DNA from: Sphingobium psychrophilum
GTDB taxonomy: Bacteria > Pseudomonadota > Alphaproteobacteria > Sphingomonadales > Sphingomonadaceae
Length of the DNA: 64,000 nt
Direction of reading: 5' to 3'
NCBI RefSeq assembly: GCF_012927105.1
Contig: NZ_JABBFV010000001.1
Coordinates: 310,001-374,000, forward strand
In this document: piece after piece, positions 25,638 to 33,859 of the stretch
Layout of the letters: each line of letters opens with the position of its first letter
How positions within the stretch are numbered: the stretch's first letter is position 1
Translations under genes and position numbers: made by a program
Notes under the pieces: generated by a model
Seen by the model: only the letters and a program-made list of their open reading frames with translations
Databases searched by the model: none
What the model was told of the DNA's origin: nothing

Positions 25638-26258
25638 TCAATCCTCTTCGTGCATGGTCACGATCAGCGCGGACAGTCGCTCGGCCTCGGCGACGTCGTG
25701 CGTGACATAGAGAATCGGGATCGGGCTGCGCCTGCGAATCTGGTCGATTGCGTCAAGAATACCTGCCTTGCGGTCACGGTCGATCGAGGAGAGGGGTTCG
25801 TCCAGCAGCAAAAAACGCGGCCCGGAGAGCAGCGCCCGCCCGATGGCCACGCGCTGCGCCTCTCCGCCGGACAGGCTGTGCGGCCATCGGTCGAGCAGAT
25901 GCCCGATCCCTAGGAACGCGAGTACATCGTCCATGTCCATCGACATGGCTGCGCGGCGACCATAGGCCAGGTTGGCACGCACCCGCAGATGCGGGAACAG
26001 ACGGCGATCCTGGAAGACGTATCCGACTTGGCGTCGCGCAGTTTTCAGGTCGATCCCGGTGTCGCTGTCGAACAAGGTCTGTCCTGCAACGATTATATGG
26101 CCTTGGTCGGGCGATGTAATGCCCGCGACCATGTTTAGAATGCTGGTCTTTCCCACGCCGGAGGGACCGACCAGCGCAACAAGCGGAGAGTCGGTGCGGC
26201 AGAAGAGGGTGATCGGTCGTCCGCTGCGGGTTTGCTTCACATCGATGTCAAATGACAT
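25638..26258 (-). CDS. modC: Molybdate ABC transporter ATP-binding protein, short
   Basis: 206-residue ABC ATPase: Walker A GPSGVGKTSI, Q-loop VFQDRRLFPHL, signature SLSGGEAQRVAIGRALL, Walker B LLLDEPLSS and H-loop VTHDVAEAERL. Energises molybdate import with ModB. Full ModC proteins are about 350 residues with C-terminal Mop/TOBE molybdate-binding domains; here translation stops about 15 residues after the H-loop, directly beside a gene fragment. ATG 26258 overlaps the modB end by 11 bases. ATP hydrolysis motifs are intact, so it may still work, though without ModC-level substrate feedback. Confidence 0.88.
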   Translation of the reverse strand: MSFDIDVKQTRSGRPITLFCRTDSPLVALVGPSGVGKTSILNMVAGITSPDQGHIIVAGQTLFDSDTGIDLKTARRQVGYVFQDRRLFPHLRVRANLAYGRRAAMSMDMDDVLAFLGIGHLLDRWPHSLSGGEAQRVAIGRALLSGPRFLLLDEPLSSIDRDRKAGILDAIDQIRRRSPIPILYVTHDVAEAERLSALIVTMHEED

Positions 26259-26949
26259 GGCGCCCACCCCGTGCGATTCTGCGCACTAATATTTCCGATA
26301 CAATCAGCGCGCCCAAGGATAGCAGAATCGATAAGATCGCGAAGCGCGTGACGATCGGCTCCCCATCCGGCATCTGCATGGCGGCGTAGATGGCTATGGG
26401 CAGGGTGCGGGTTTCCCCCGGCACGTCGGAGACAAAGGTGATAGTGGCCCCGAATTCGCCAAGCGATCGGGCGAAACCGAGGACGACCGCTGCCAGCACG
26501 CCAGGCAAAGCGAGCGGCAGTGAGATGGTGAGGAAGATGCGTAGGCGCGATGCGCCTAGTGTTGCGGCCGCACTCTCCAGCCGCCTGTCGATTGCCTCGA
26601 TTGAGAGGCGGATGGCTCGTACCATCAGTGGCACCGCCATGATCGCGGCCGCGAGCGCTGCGCCGGTCCAGCGGAACAGCAGAGTAACCCCGAATACGTC
26701 CGACAGCCAGCGCCCGATCAGTCCATTCATCCCGAATAGCAGCAGTAGTAGCCATCCAGTCACCACCGGCGGCAGCACAAGCGGCAGATGGACCAGCGCG
26801 TCGACCAGCAATTTTCCTGGGAAATGCCATCGCGCCAGCATCCAGGCGATGCAGAAGCAGATCGGGAGGCTAACCGTGACGGCGACCAGACTGACCTTGA
26901 GCGAGAGGGTCAGAACGATCCATTCTTCAGGGGACAGGCCGGCGATCAA
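26248..26949 (-). CDS. modB: Molybdate ABC transporter permease
   Basis: 233-residue inner-membrane permease with about five or six hydrophobic spans. LVLPPVVTGWLLLLLFG and the EAA-loop block SAAATLGASRLRIFLTISLP (coupling helix) plus ARSLGEFGATITFVSD are characteristic of ModB. The start is a TTG at 26949 that overlaps the modA stop as TTGA, implying coupling. It sits between modA and modC in the standard order. Confidence 0.93.
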   Translation of the reverse strand: MIAGLSPEEWIVLTLSLKVSLVAVTVSLPICFCIAWMLARWHFPGKLLVDALVHLPLVLPPVVTGWLLLLLFGMNGLIGRWLSDVFGVTLLFRWTGAALAAAIMAVPLMVRAIRLSIEAIDRRLESAAATLGASRLRIFLTISLPLALPGVLAAVVLGFARSLGEFGATITFVSDVPGETRTLPIAIYAAMQMPDGEPIVTRFAILSILLSLGALIVSEILVRRIARGGRHVI

Positions 26950-27716
26950 GGCGCGGTAAAGCCGTAACGCTTCAGTACGGCGTGCCCCCTGGGCGAAAGA
27001 AGGAAGCGGCGGAACCCTTCGGCATCTGCATGGCGGCTGCTCATAAGCCGGGCGACTGGATAGCGGATCGGCGGGTGGCTTCCGGGGGGGAAGACGCCAA
27101 CGGTCCGCACCTTGCGCGATGCGCGCGCATCAGTCGCATAAACGATGCCGAGCCGCGCTTCGCCGCGCTCCACCAGGGCAAGGGCAGCGCGGACATTTTC
27201 GGCACGCACAACCTTGGGCGCTACCCCCGTCCAGACGCCGAGCTTCGTCAGCGCGGCCTTGCCGTATTTTCCCGCGGGCACGCTGTCTGGATTGGCCATG
27301 GCAAGCCGCGACGAACCCAATGCCCGTATGATGGGCATGCCGCTGGCTATCGCCAGCCGCACCGGTTGATGCAGCGGCGCGACAAGCACCAGCCGGTTGC
27401 CGGCGATGTCTGCCCGTGTTCCGGCTTGGACTGAGCCGGCTTTCTCGACGACGTTCATCCAATCTTCGTCGGCCGAGATGAACAGGTCGGCCGGAGCGCC
27501 GGCGCGGATCTGACGCGCTAGTGCGGATGAGCCGGCAAAGGAGAGGATCGGTTGCGGGTGGCCTTGTCGCGCCCATTCCAAGGCGGCGGCAGCGAGTACG
27601 TCCTGAAGGCTGGCGGCGGCCAGCACCAGCGGTCCGCGCTCGTTCGCGGCGCCGGCCGGATTGACTATCGCTAGGATGAAAATAGCGGCAAGGGATCGAA
27701 GGAGGACGCGCATCAT
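26946..27716 (-). CDS. modA: Molybdate-binding periplasmic protein
   Basis: Periplasmic solute-binding protein of the ModA family, 256 residues from ATG 27716. Signal peptide ends around NPAGAA; binding-site blocks LVLAAASLQDVLAAA, FAGSSALARQIRAGAPADLF, LAMANPDSVPAGKYGKAAL and LGIVYATDA follow the ModA pattern. A further start at 27749 is possible but would give a long leader. First gene of modABC; divergent from the NasA-like gene with 90 bases between them. Confidence 0.93.
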   Translation of the reverse strand: MMRVLLRSLAAIFILAIVNPAGAANERGPLVLAAASLQDVLAAAALEWARQGHPQPILSFAGSSALARQIRAGAPADLFISADEDWMNVVEKAGSVQAGTRADIAGNRLVLVAPLHQPVRLAIASGMPIIRALGSSRLAMANPDSVPAGKYGKAALTKLGVWTGVAPKVVRAENVRAALALVERGEARLGIVYATDARASRKVRTVGVFPPGSHPPIRYPVARLMSSRHADAEGFRRFLLSPRGHAVLKRYGFTAP

Positions 27717-27806
27717 GCCGCTTTTGCGCTGCATCGCCGGGCAACTCAACCGCGAACGCGCTTTGTGATCTTTTTCCCAACATCGTGATCGGTTACACGC
27801 GCGACG

Positions 27807-29459
27807 ATGACGGCAATCAAGACGCTATGCGGCCGGTGTGCCATGGGCTGCGGCGTAAGGGCCATGACTGGCCTGAGCGAAGACGATGCGCGGCGCGTCT
27901 TCATCGAAGGCGATCGGATTCACCCTACCAATATGGGCTGGCTCTGTCCGGCAGGTGAGACGCTTGCCGCTGATACGGGCCTGGATGGCAGGCTGTTGCA
28001 TCCGTTGCTTGCCGGCAAGCGCGTCAGCCAGGACCGGGCGATCGCGCACGCCGCGCGTCGCCTGTCCGACATCATCGCCCAGCACGGTCCCACAAGTGTC
28101 GCACTCCATGTCGCAGGCGACCTGCCGACCGAGGATTATTTCGCGGCCAACAAGCTGATGAAGGGGTTCATCGGTTCGGCGCATATCGATGTCCCATGGC
28201 ATGATATTTCCACACGCACGCAGATTGCAGCCTTCGGCGAAGATATGATGCCCGCAAGCGCCGAGGATGTGGACGGCGCGGACCTGATCCTGGCGATAGG
28301 TGCGGGCGTATTGCGGCGTCATCCGATGCTGGCGCGCCGGGTCGCTTCGGCGCGCGAGGAACGAGGCGCGCAACTTGTGATTGTCGATCCTGATCCCGAC
28401 GCGCGGCTGTTGCCTGCGGATCATCATCTGGCACCGGCGCCCGGCAGCGTCGCGGCATTGCTAGGCGGCCTTTTGTTGCGCTTGCATGATGCGGAATTAG
28501 TGGATCGAGCCTTCCTTGCGCAACATGTGACGGTGCCGGATGGCTATTGGGAAGCGTTGCGGCCGGGGCACGACCTATGGTCGGTATCGGGCATCACAGA
28601 TCTGCCGATCAGAAAGATACGCGAATTCCAAGATATAATTGCAAGCGCGCCGCGCACGGTGACGATATTCGATCCCGACGCCGGGGAGGGGGATGCGCCT
28701 GCAGCGGCGGCGATCCTGGCCCTGCACCTCGCCATGGGCAGGATCGGCCAGCCTGGCGCGGCGCCTTTCGCGCTGCCCGGCGCGCCTAACGCCATGGGCG
28801 CGCGCGAAGTCGGATGCATTGCAACGGTTCTGGCCGCGCATCGGGATTTTTCGGCTGACGCGCTGGCGTCGGTCAGTCGTTTCTGGTCGACCCATAAAGT
28901 TGTCGCAGCGCCGGGCCTGTCTGGCCATGCGTTGCGCCAAGCGATCGGTGATGGAGCTATAAAGGCGCTGCTCATGCTGGGGAACGCCCCTGACGCCTTG
29001 TTAGACGCCATGCCCGATCAACGCCCCTTCACGCTCTTTGCCGGCGACCGGCTTGATCCCGCTATGGCGGATCGTATCGACCTGGCGATGCCAATGCCGG
29101 GGCCGCTGGAGCGCGAGGGCACGATCACCGGTGCGGATCGCCTGATCAGTCGGCAACGGCCGGTTTTTGCTCTGCCGGGCGAGGCGCGGCCGGGCTGGTG
29201 GATCGTGACGCGCATTGGGCGCGCCATGGGCTGGCACGACGCCTTTCATTATGAGCGGTCGGCGGACATCTATCGCGAACATGCCCGGCTGTCGGTCTAT
29301 CAAGGGGAGGGGCGGTTGTTCGACCTGCGACGTCATGCGCCGCTGTCCAACCCGGCCTATCACGAACTGACGCCTTGGCGATGGGGCGAAGTGCCCTTCC
29401 ACGGCGGTCATTTCCCGACATCCGATGGACGAGCGCGGCTGGCCCGCTTTTGGGATTAG
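27807..29459 (+). CDS. Truncated assimilatory nitrate reductase-like protein without Mo-ligand segment
   Basis: 550 residues related to NasA/NapA molybdopterin oxidoreductases. Four cysteines for a [4Fe-4S] cluster are kept (C8, C11, C15, C47: LCGRCAMGC and WLCPAG). Strong NasA blocks include TEDYFAANKLMKGFIGSAHI, AFGEDMMP, PNAMGAREVG, LEREGTITGADRLISRQRP and GEARPGWWIVTRIGRAMG. The segment where NasA carries the Mo-ligating Cys (SRLCMSS-type, residues ~127-140 here) reads VPWHDISTRTQIA: no Cys and about three residues shorter. The protein stops at GGHFPTSDGRARL, just before the C-terminal molybdopterin-dinucleotide domain; NasA is about 300 residues longer. The frame is clean. Nitrate reduction is unlikely; the role is unknown. 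Divergent from modABC. Confidence 0.85.
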   Translation: MTAIKTLCGRCAMGCGVRAMTGLSEDDARRVFIEGDRIHPTNMGWLCPAGETLAADTGLDGRLLHPLLAGKRVSQDRAIAHAARRLSDIIAQHGPTSVALHVAGDLPTEDYFAANKLMKGFIGSAHIDVPWHDISTRTQIAAFGEDMMPASAEDVDGADLILAIGAGVLRRHPMLARRVASAREERGAQLVIVDPDPDARLLPADHHLAPAPGSVAALLGGLLLRLHDAELVDRAFLAQHVTVPDGYWEALRPGHDLWSVSGITDLPIRKIREFQDIIASAPRTVTIFDPDAGEGDAPAAAAILALHLAMGRIGQPGAAPFALPGAPNAMGAREVGCIATVLAAHRDFSADALASVSRFWSTHKVVAAPGLSGHALRQAIGDGAIKALLMLGNAPDALLDAMPDQRPFTLFAGDRLDPAMADRIDLAMPMPGPLEREGTITGADRLISRQRPVFALPGEARPGWWIVTRIGRAMGWHDAFHYERSADIYREHARLSVYQGEGRLFDLRRHAPLSNPAYHELTPWRWGEVPFHGGHFPTSDGRARLARFWD

Positions 29460-30634
29460 GTTTCCGCTTTTCCGGCGATCGCCTGAAGATGGGCCAGCAG
29501 GGTGTCGCCATTGGCGGCCCAGGTGAAGCGCAGCGCCGCTTCGCGCACATCTTTCGCCGCGGGTGGGGCGTCCAATATCGCACGAATGGCTTCGGCGATC
29601 GCTTCGGGTTCGCGCGCGACGATCCGGCCGGCTTCGGGGCGGTCCAGCAGTTCGCGCGCGCCGCCGACGTCGGTGATGACGATCGGTGTGCCGCAAGCGA
29701 GCGATTCCACCCAGGCGTTGGCGAGCCCTTCTGACTCGGACGGCAGCACCATCACATCAGCGGCGGTATAGATGCGGGGCAATTTGTGATGCGGCACTGA
29801 TCCCAGGAAACCGATGCGCCGTTCGACCCCCAATTCCTGCGCGAGGTTTTCGAGCGTACGCCGGAAGGCGCCCTGTCCAGCGAGCAAGAGGGTCACGTCC
29901 GGTAGCATGGGCAGCGCCCGCACCAACAGATCCTGACCCTTGCGCGGGATCAGCGCACCGACGCACAGCAGCACCGGACCGCTGAAATCCAGTGCGGCCT
30001 TTGCTGCATCCCGGTCGCCCATTTCGAATGTGTCGAGGTCTACGCCGGTATAATGGACACGGATCTTGTCGGCCTCGATCCCCATCCGGGCCATCGAACG
30101 GCGCATCGCGTCCGATACGGCGAGCAGGCCAGCCGCGCCTTCTGCCGCTTGCAGAACCATCTTGCGGGTGCCGCTTTGCGTGCCCCAATAATGGATGTCG
30201 GCACCGCGCGCCTTGACCGAATAGGGGATGCCGAGCGCCTTCGACAGACGCTGGGCGACCGGGCCGTCGGGGAAGAAGAAGCTGGCGTCGATCACGTCGA
30301 AAGGTTTTTCGGCGTGCAGTCGCCTGACCAGCGGCAGGATGGCGCGGGTCATGGCGCCGACATTGGTACGGCCGCCAAATTTGGGAATGATGGGGAAGGT
30401 CGGCCGATAGACCGTGAGTTCACGCCAGCGTTCCTTGCGCGGCAGCGCACGCAAGGGCGCATAGCGCGCCGCGAGCGACAGCGGCCAGGGTGGCAGGCCA
30501 ACGGGTGCAATCACGGTGACGTCCGCTTCGGGGCGGCTTGCCAGTTCGCGCGCCTGCCGTTCCACGAACACGCCGAAATTGGGCCGGCTAATGTCGGGAA
30601 AGAGGGTCGATAGCATAAGGACGTTGAGCGCCAT
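29456..30634 (-). CDS. GT4 family glycosyltransferase
   Basis: 392-residue GT-B glycosyltransferase. N-terminal LNVLMLSTLFPDISRPNFGV with VERQARELASR is typical of GT4 enzymes that modify polysaccharides; the C-terminal domain has LLCVGALIPRKGQDLLVRAL, RIGFLGSVPHHKLPRIYTAA and the E-x7-E block SESEGLANAWVESLACGTPI, then TDVGGARELL. Substrate unknown. Its stop overlaps the stop of the NasA-like gene in convergent orientation; upstream is an XRE regulator on the same strand. Confidence 0.9.
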   Translation of the reverse strand: MALNVLMLSTLFPDISRPNFGVFVERQARELASRPEADVTVIAPVGLPPWPLSLAARYAPLRALPRKERWRELTVYRPTFPIIPKFGGRTNVGAMTRAILPLVRRLHAEKPFDVIDASFFFPDGPVAQRLSKALGIPYSVKARGADIHYWGTQSGTRKMVLQAAEGAAGLLAVSDAMRRSMARMGIEADKIRVHYTGVDLDTFEMGDRDAAKAALDFSGPVLLCVGALIPRKGQDLLVRALPMLPDVTLLLAGQGAFRRTLENLAQELGVERRIGFLGSVPHHKLPRIYTAADVMVLPSESEGLANAWVESLACGTPIVITDVGGARELLDRPEAGRIVAREPEAIAEAIRAILDAPPAAKDVREAALRFTWAANGDTLLAHLQAIAGKAET

Positions 30635-30693
30635 GGCCTCTCTTTCGCAGTATAATGTTTAGCGGACGGTTAAGCAGCCCCGTGCCAGCTTGG

Positions 30694-31263
30694 CTAGAGG
30701 CGTCGGACGAGTTGCACCGCCACCGCGGCCCATGGCGGGTCGGTCAACACCAACTGGCGCGCGCCAGAGCCCAAGGGGAGCAGTTGCAGGCGGTCGCCTT
30801 CGCGACCGATCAGTCGCCCGAACAGGAAGCGGCCAGCGGGGCGGGGACATAATATGTCGCGATTGAGCGCGCCCGAAAATTCGTCCGGAGCGATACGGCG
30901 ACACCAGATTGCGTCCCCGCTACGGTAATCGCCGATGCTGGCGTTGACATGCACGCCGACCATGCCGTCGGACGCGATTGAGGACGGAAAGGCCAGCGGC
31001 CGGGTCGGCGCGCGCGCGCCATCGGGACCGAGCAGCGCGGCGACCGGTATGTCGGCTTGCCCCGGCAAGGCGACCAGTTCGGCGGTGGTGACGCCCAATG
31101 CGAGCGCGATCCGGTTGAGCCATTTGACCGATACGGTGCGGGTGCCGGTTTCCAGCCGCCCGATCGTCTGGGCCGTCGTGGGCGGGTCGCACAGCGCGCC
31201 GACCTGTTCGAGCGTAAGCCCCCTCGCCTTGCGAACCTCGCGGATGCGCGTAATCACCTGCAC
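30694..31263 (-). CDS. XRE family transcriptional regulator with S24-like tail
   Basis: 189-residue repressor-like protein. Residues 3-62 form an XRE helix-turn-helix (TRIREVRKARGLTLEQVGAL, TAQTIGRLETGTRTVSVKWL). Residues about 90-185 resemble the LexA/CI peptidase fold (MVGVHVNASIGDYRSGDAIW, RDILCPRPAGRFLFGRLIGR) but no Ser-Lys dyad is obvious, so self-cleavage is doubtful. It is divergent from the DUF6456 gene, and an AACC-N5-GGTT palindrome lies 11 bases upstream of its start, suggesting autoregulation. Confidence 0.82.
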   Translation of the reverse strand: MQVITRIREVRKARGLTLEQVGALCDPPTTAQTIGRLETGTRTVSVKWLNRIALALGVTTAELVALPGQADIPVAALLGPDGARAPTRPLAFPSSIASDGMVGVHVNASIGDYRSGDAIWCRRIAPDEFSGALNRDILCPRPAGRFLFGRLIGREGDRLQLLPLGSGARQLVLTDPPWAAVAVQLVRRL

Positions 31264-31273
31264 CTCAAAATAT

Positions 31274-31286
31274 AACCTATTTGGTT
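31274..31286. promoter_or_regulatory. Candidate operator of the XRE regulator
   Basis: AACC-TATTT-GGTT palindrome in the A/T-rich 93-base region between the XRE gene (start 31263) and the DUF6456 gene (start 31357). Position and symmetry suit an autoregulatory site. Confidence 0.4.
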
Positions 31287-31356
31287 TTCTCTTTCCTACA
31301 AACTATCCCACATGGCAAGGCTTTCCGCATCGATTCTCGCCAGGCAGGAGATATAA

Positions 31357-31809
31357 ATGACCGCGACCCATATCGAACAGATGATCGAAGACCCGGACGG
31401 CCGCACCCAAGCCGTGCTGGTGCATGTCGGCGAATCGCCGCTTGCCTGGCTGCATGCACGGGGGCATTTGAGCGAACGTCACTATCTGGCCGGCGACATG
31501 CTGCGCCGTGATTGGGAAAAGGCCGGGCTAAGTGCGCGGGTCACGATGCGATGGAATGCCGCGCCACACAGCGCCAATAGTGGGGGAGGGGCGAGCGATC
31601 CCACCCTGGCCCAGTTGTCGGCGCGCAATCGGTTCGACAGGGCGATCGAGGCGGCCGGGCCGGGCCTGGCTGACATATTGTGGCGTGTCGCGTGCGCGGG
31701 CGAGGGGTTGGTGGCTGCCGAAAAAGCGCTTGGTTGGCCGAGTCGGGCAGGCAAGCTGGTTTTGACGCTGGCGCTCGACAGGGTGGCCGGGTGGTATCGC
31801 GTGTCGTAA
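31357..31809 (+). CDS. DUF6456 domain protein
   Basis: 150-residue protein matching the alphaproteobacterial DUF6456 domain: ESPLAWLHARGHLSERHYLA, DWEKAGLSARVTMRW, GPGLADILWRVACAGEGLV and GWPSRAGKLVLTLALDRVA. The C-terminal part looks like a helix-turn-helix (AAEKALGWPSRAGK). In many relatives the domain is fused to an N-terminal HTH; here it stands alone, opposite an XRE gene. AGGAG at 31345-31349 precedes the ATG. Function unknown. Confidence 0.82.
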   Translation: MTATHIEQMIEDPDGRTQAVLVHVGESPLAWLHARGHLSERHYLAGDMLRRDWEKAGLSARVTMRWNAAPHSANSGGGASDPTLAQLSARNRFDRAIEAAGPGLADILWRVACAGEGLVAAEKALGWPSRAGKLVLTLALDRVAGWYRVS

Positions 31810-31847
31810 TGCGACGCCAACGCCGATCCGCGGCACATGCGAAGCTA

Positions 31848-32390
31848 TCAGGCAATCATGCCCGCGCCCAATAGCAAAAGCAGTTTCACATCCATCGCAT
31901 AGCCCTGCTCGCGCCAGAGGGCGATCTGGTCCGGCAGGGTAGCGATGGGCACGCGATGGACGTGGATGTCTTCTCCGTCCACCCCGCCGCCTTCGCCGGT
32001 CTTCTCCAGGCCGCGCGCGCGGAACAGGGTGAAACTTTCCGACACCATCCCAGGGGAGCTGTAATATTGGCCAAGCGTTTCGAGGCGGTTGGGGCGGAAG
32101 CCGGTTTCCTCCTCCAATTCGCGCGCTGCCGCGATGCTGGCCTCTTCGCCTTCCTCCTGATCACCAACCAGGCCCGCGGGCAATTCGATGCAACGGCGAC
32201 CCAGAGGGACGCGATATTGATCGACCAGAAGGACATGCGGACCGTCGTCCGCGTCATCGATCGCCAAAATTACGGCGGCGTGAATTCCGCGCGAGCGCGC
32301 GACATATTCCCATTTGCCGCGCCTCTTGGCAGTAATGAAACGCCCCGCCCACATTACTTCTTCGGGTGCGCCGCGGTCGGGGTCTGTCAT
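31848..32390 (-). CDS. NUDIX hydrolase (ADP-ribose pyrophosphatase type)
   Basis: 180-residue NUDIX enzyme. The box G-x5-E-x7-REL-x-EE-x-G is complete (GLVGDQEEGEEASIAAAREL then EEETGF). AAVILAIDD and the downstream LGQYYSSPGMVSESFTLFRA are the pattern of ADP-sugar pyrophosphatases. Overlaps the TPM gene upstream by four bases. Confidence 0.9.
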   Translation of the reverse strand: MTDPDRGAPEEVMWAGRFITAKRRGKWEYVARSRGIHAAVILAIDDADDGPHVLLVDQYRVPLGRRCIELPAGLVGDQEEGEEASIAAARELEEETGFRPNRLETLGQYYSSPGMVSESFTLFRARGLEKTGEGGGVDGEDIHVHRVPIATLPDQIALWREQGYAMDVKLLLLLGAGMIA

Positions 32391-33064
32391 AATTCGATCA
32401 GCCTGTCGGGCAATTCGTTGATGTCGTCATCGGCGCGCGGGAAGTGGGCGGCAAGCACGACGCCTACCTGCCGCACGGCCTCGGCCAAGCCCTCGCCGGC
32501 ATGACCGGCGCGGATCGCCTCTATGAGCGCGGCCATCGCATCGCCCCAGGCTTCGGCCGCGACCTTTTCGTTGATCGCGCGATCGGCGACGATTTCGGCG
32601 CGATGCTCATCCAGCGAGAGATAGATGAGGACGCCGGTGCGTCCATGCGTGCGGGCTTCGGCGGCGGTGCGGAATAGCAGGATGGCGCGCCGTCGCACCC
32701 GCCGCGCCTTGGTCGCGCGCGGGGTCATGATCATACGCAGCGGCATGATCGCCAGCAGATAGCGCACGACCAGAAATTTGAGGATGAGGATGCCGAGCAG
32801 CCCCATCAAAAGCTTCCAATCGGCCAGCTCATGTTCCCAGTCGAGCAGCAGCGCGGACAGGAAGGCACGGAGATGCTCAGGGAAGGCGGCCATTACCGCC
32901 AGCGCGATGAAGATAGCTGCCGCTGCCCAACTCAGGCCGACGTCATGATAGCTATCGGATCGGCGGGCGACGATGGTGACGATCTCGCCCGACGTATGTG
33001 CTTCTGCGCTCGCCACGGCGGCTGAAACAAGGTCATGGTCGGCTTTAGTGAGATTAAGCTGCAT
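32387..33064 (-). CDS. TPM-domain membrane protein
   Basis: 225-residue protein with an N-terminal helix-rich start (LTKADHDLVSAAVASAEAHT), the TPM pattern SGEIVTIVARRSDSYHDVGL, two or three membrane segments (about residues 45-65, 83-110) and a C-terminal TPM half (RTGVLIYLSLDEHRAEIVAD, then GDAMAALIEAIRAG). The ATG at 33064 overlaps the upstream TPM gene's TGA by one base and is preferred to TTG 33070. Forms a LemA-TPM-TPM cluster. The function of TPM proteins in bacteria is unsettled. Confidence 0.85.
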   Translation of the reverse strand: MQLNLTKADHDLVSAAVASAEAHTSGEIVTIVARRSDSYHDVGLSWAAAAIFIALAVMAAFPEHLRAFLSALLLDWEHELADWKLLMGLLGILILKFLVVRYLLAIMPLRMIMTPRATKARRVRRRAILLFRTAAEARTHGRTGVLIYLSLDEHRAEIVADRAINEKVAAEAWGDAMAALIEAIRAGHAGEGLAEAVRQVGVVLAAHFPRADDDINELPDRLIEL

Positions 33065-33855
33065 CACCAATCCCCCGACGCGCCGCCGCCGCCGAAGCTG
33101 CCGCCGCCCGAAAAGCCGCCACCGCTGTCGCCCCCGCCCCAGCCAGAGCCGCCGCCCGATCCCCAGCCCGAACTGCCTGCGCCCGGCCCCCAGAGGATGA
33201 TCGGTGCGCTTCCGCCGCCCCGGCCATAGCGCTTCCCCCCACGAGCGCGCGACAGGAGCGGGAGGGCAACGAAGAAGACGATGAATAATATGATCCAGAA
33301 ACCGATGATCGCGCCGCCCCCATCATCCTGTTTGCGCACGGCCGCCTCAGCCGCCGCTGCGCGCGCCTTGGCCTCGTCAGGGGGAAGGGCCAGCAGACCA
33401 GTAATTTGATCGACCCCTGCATCAATGCCACCTGCCATGTCGCCGGCCTTGAAGCGCGGGGTGATGGCGTTACGAACGATTTGTGAGGACAGCGCATCGG
33501 TCAGCACGCCCTCCAGGCCATAGCCCACCTCGATCCGTATCTTGCGTTCGGCCGGCGCGACGATCAGCAGGGCGCCGTTGCTGTCTTTGTCACCGATGCC
33601 CCAGGCGCGACCCAGGCGATAACCGTAGTCGGATATGTCATAGCCCTGAAGATCGGGAATGGTCGCCACGACGAGCGAGCGTCCGTTCGCCTTTTTCTGC
33701 GCGATCAGTTTCTGGCTGAGCGCCTGTTCCTGCGCGGGGTCGAGCAGGTTTGCGGCATCCACCACGCCCTTGTCATCGAATGTGGGGAAGCTCTGCGCCC
33801 ACGCTGGCGGCGCGAACGCCAGCAGCGTGAGGATCAGGAGCAGACGGCGAAGCAT
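33064..33855 (-). CDS. TPM-domain protein, YgcG family, secreted with Gly-rich tail
   Basis: 263-residue protein: signal peptide (to PPAWAQ, residue 21), a TPM domain (FDDKGVVDAANLLDPAQEQA, LGRAWGIGDKDSNGALLIVA, RIEVGYGLEGVLTDALSSQI), one C-terminal membrane segment (about 184-202) and a Gly/Ser/Trp-rich tail of about 50 residues. The pattern is standard for YgcG/TPM partners of LemA. Five bases downstream of lemA in the same operon. Confidence 0.9.
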   Translation of the reverse strand: MLRRLLLILTLLAFAPPAWAQSFPTFDDKGVVDAANLLDPAQEQALSQKLIAQKKANGRSLVVATIPDLQGYDISDYGYRLGRAWGIGDKDSNGALLIVAPAERKIRIEVGYGLEGVLTDALSSQIVRNAITPRFKAGDMAGGIDAGVDQITGLLALPPDEAKARAAAAEAAVRKQDDGGGAIIGFWIILFIVFFVALPLLSRARGGKRYGRGGGSAPIILWGPGAGSSGWGSGGGSGWGGGDSGGGFSGGGSFGGGGASGDW

Positions 33856-33859
33856 CCGA

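Noticed and set aside
25488..25913. 141-codon plus-strand frame as an intact gene
   Set aside because: Only the first ~45 codons are real (phosphomannomutase-like 3' end); the rest is modC read backwards.
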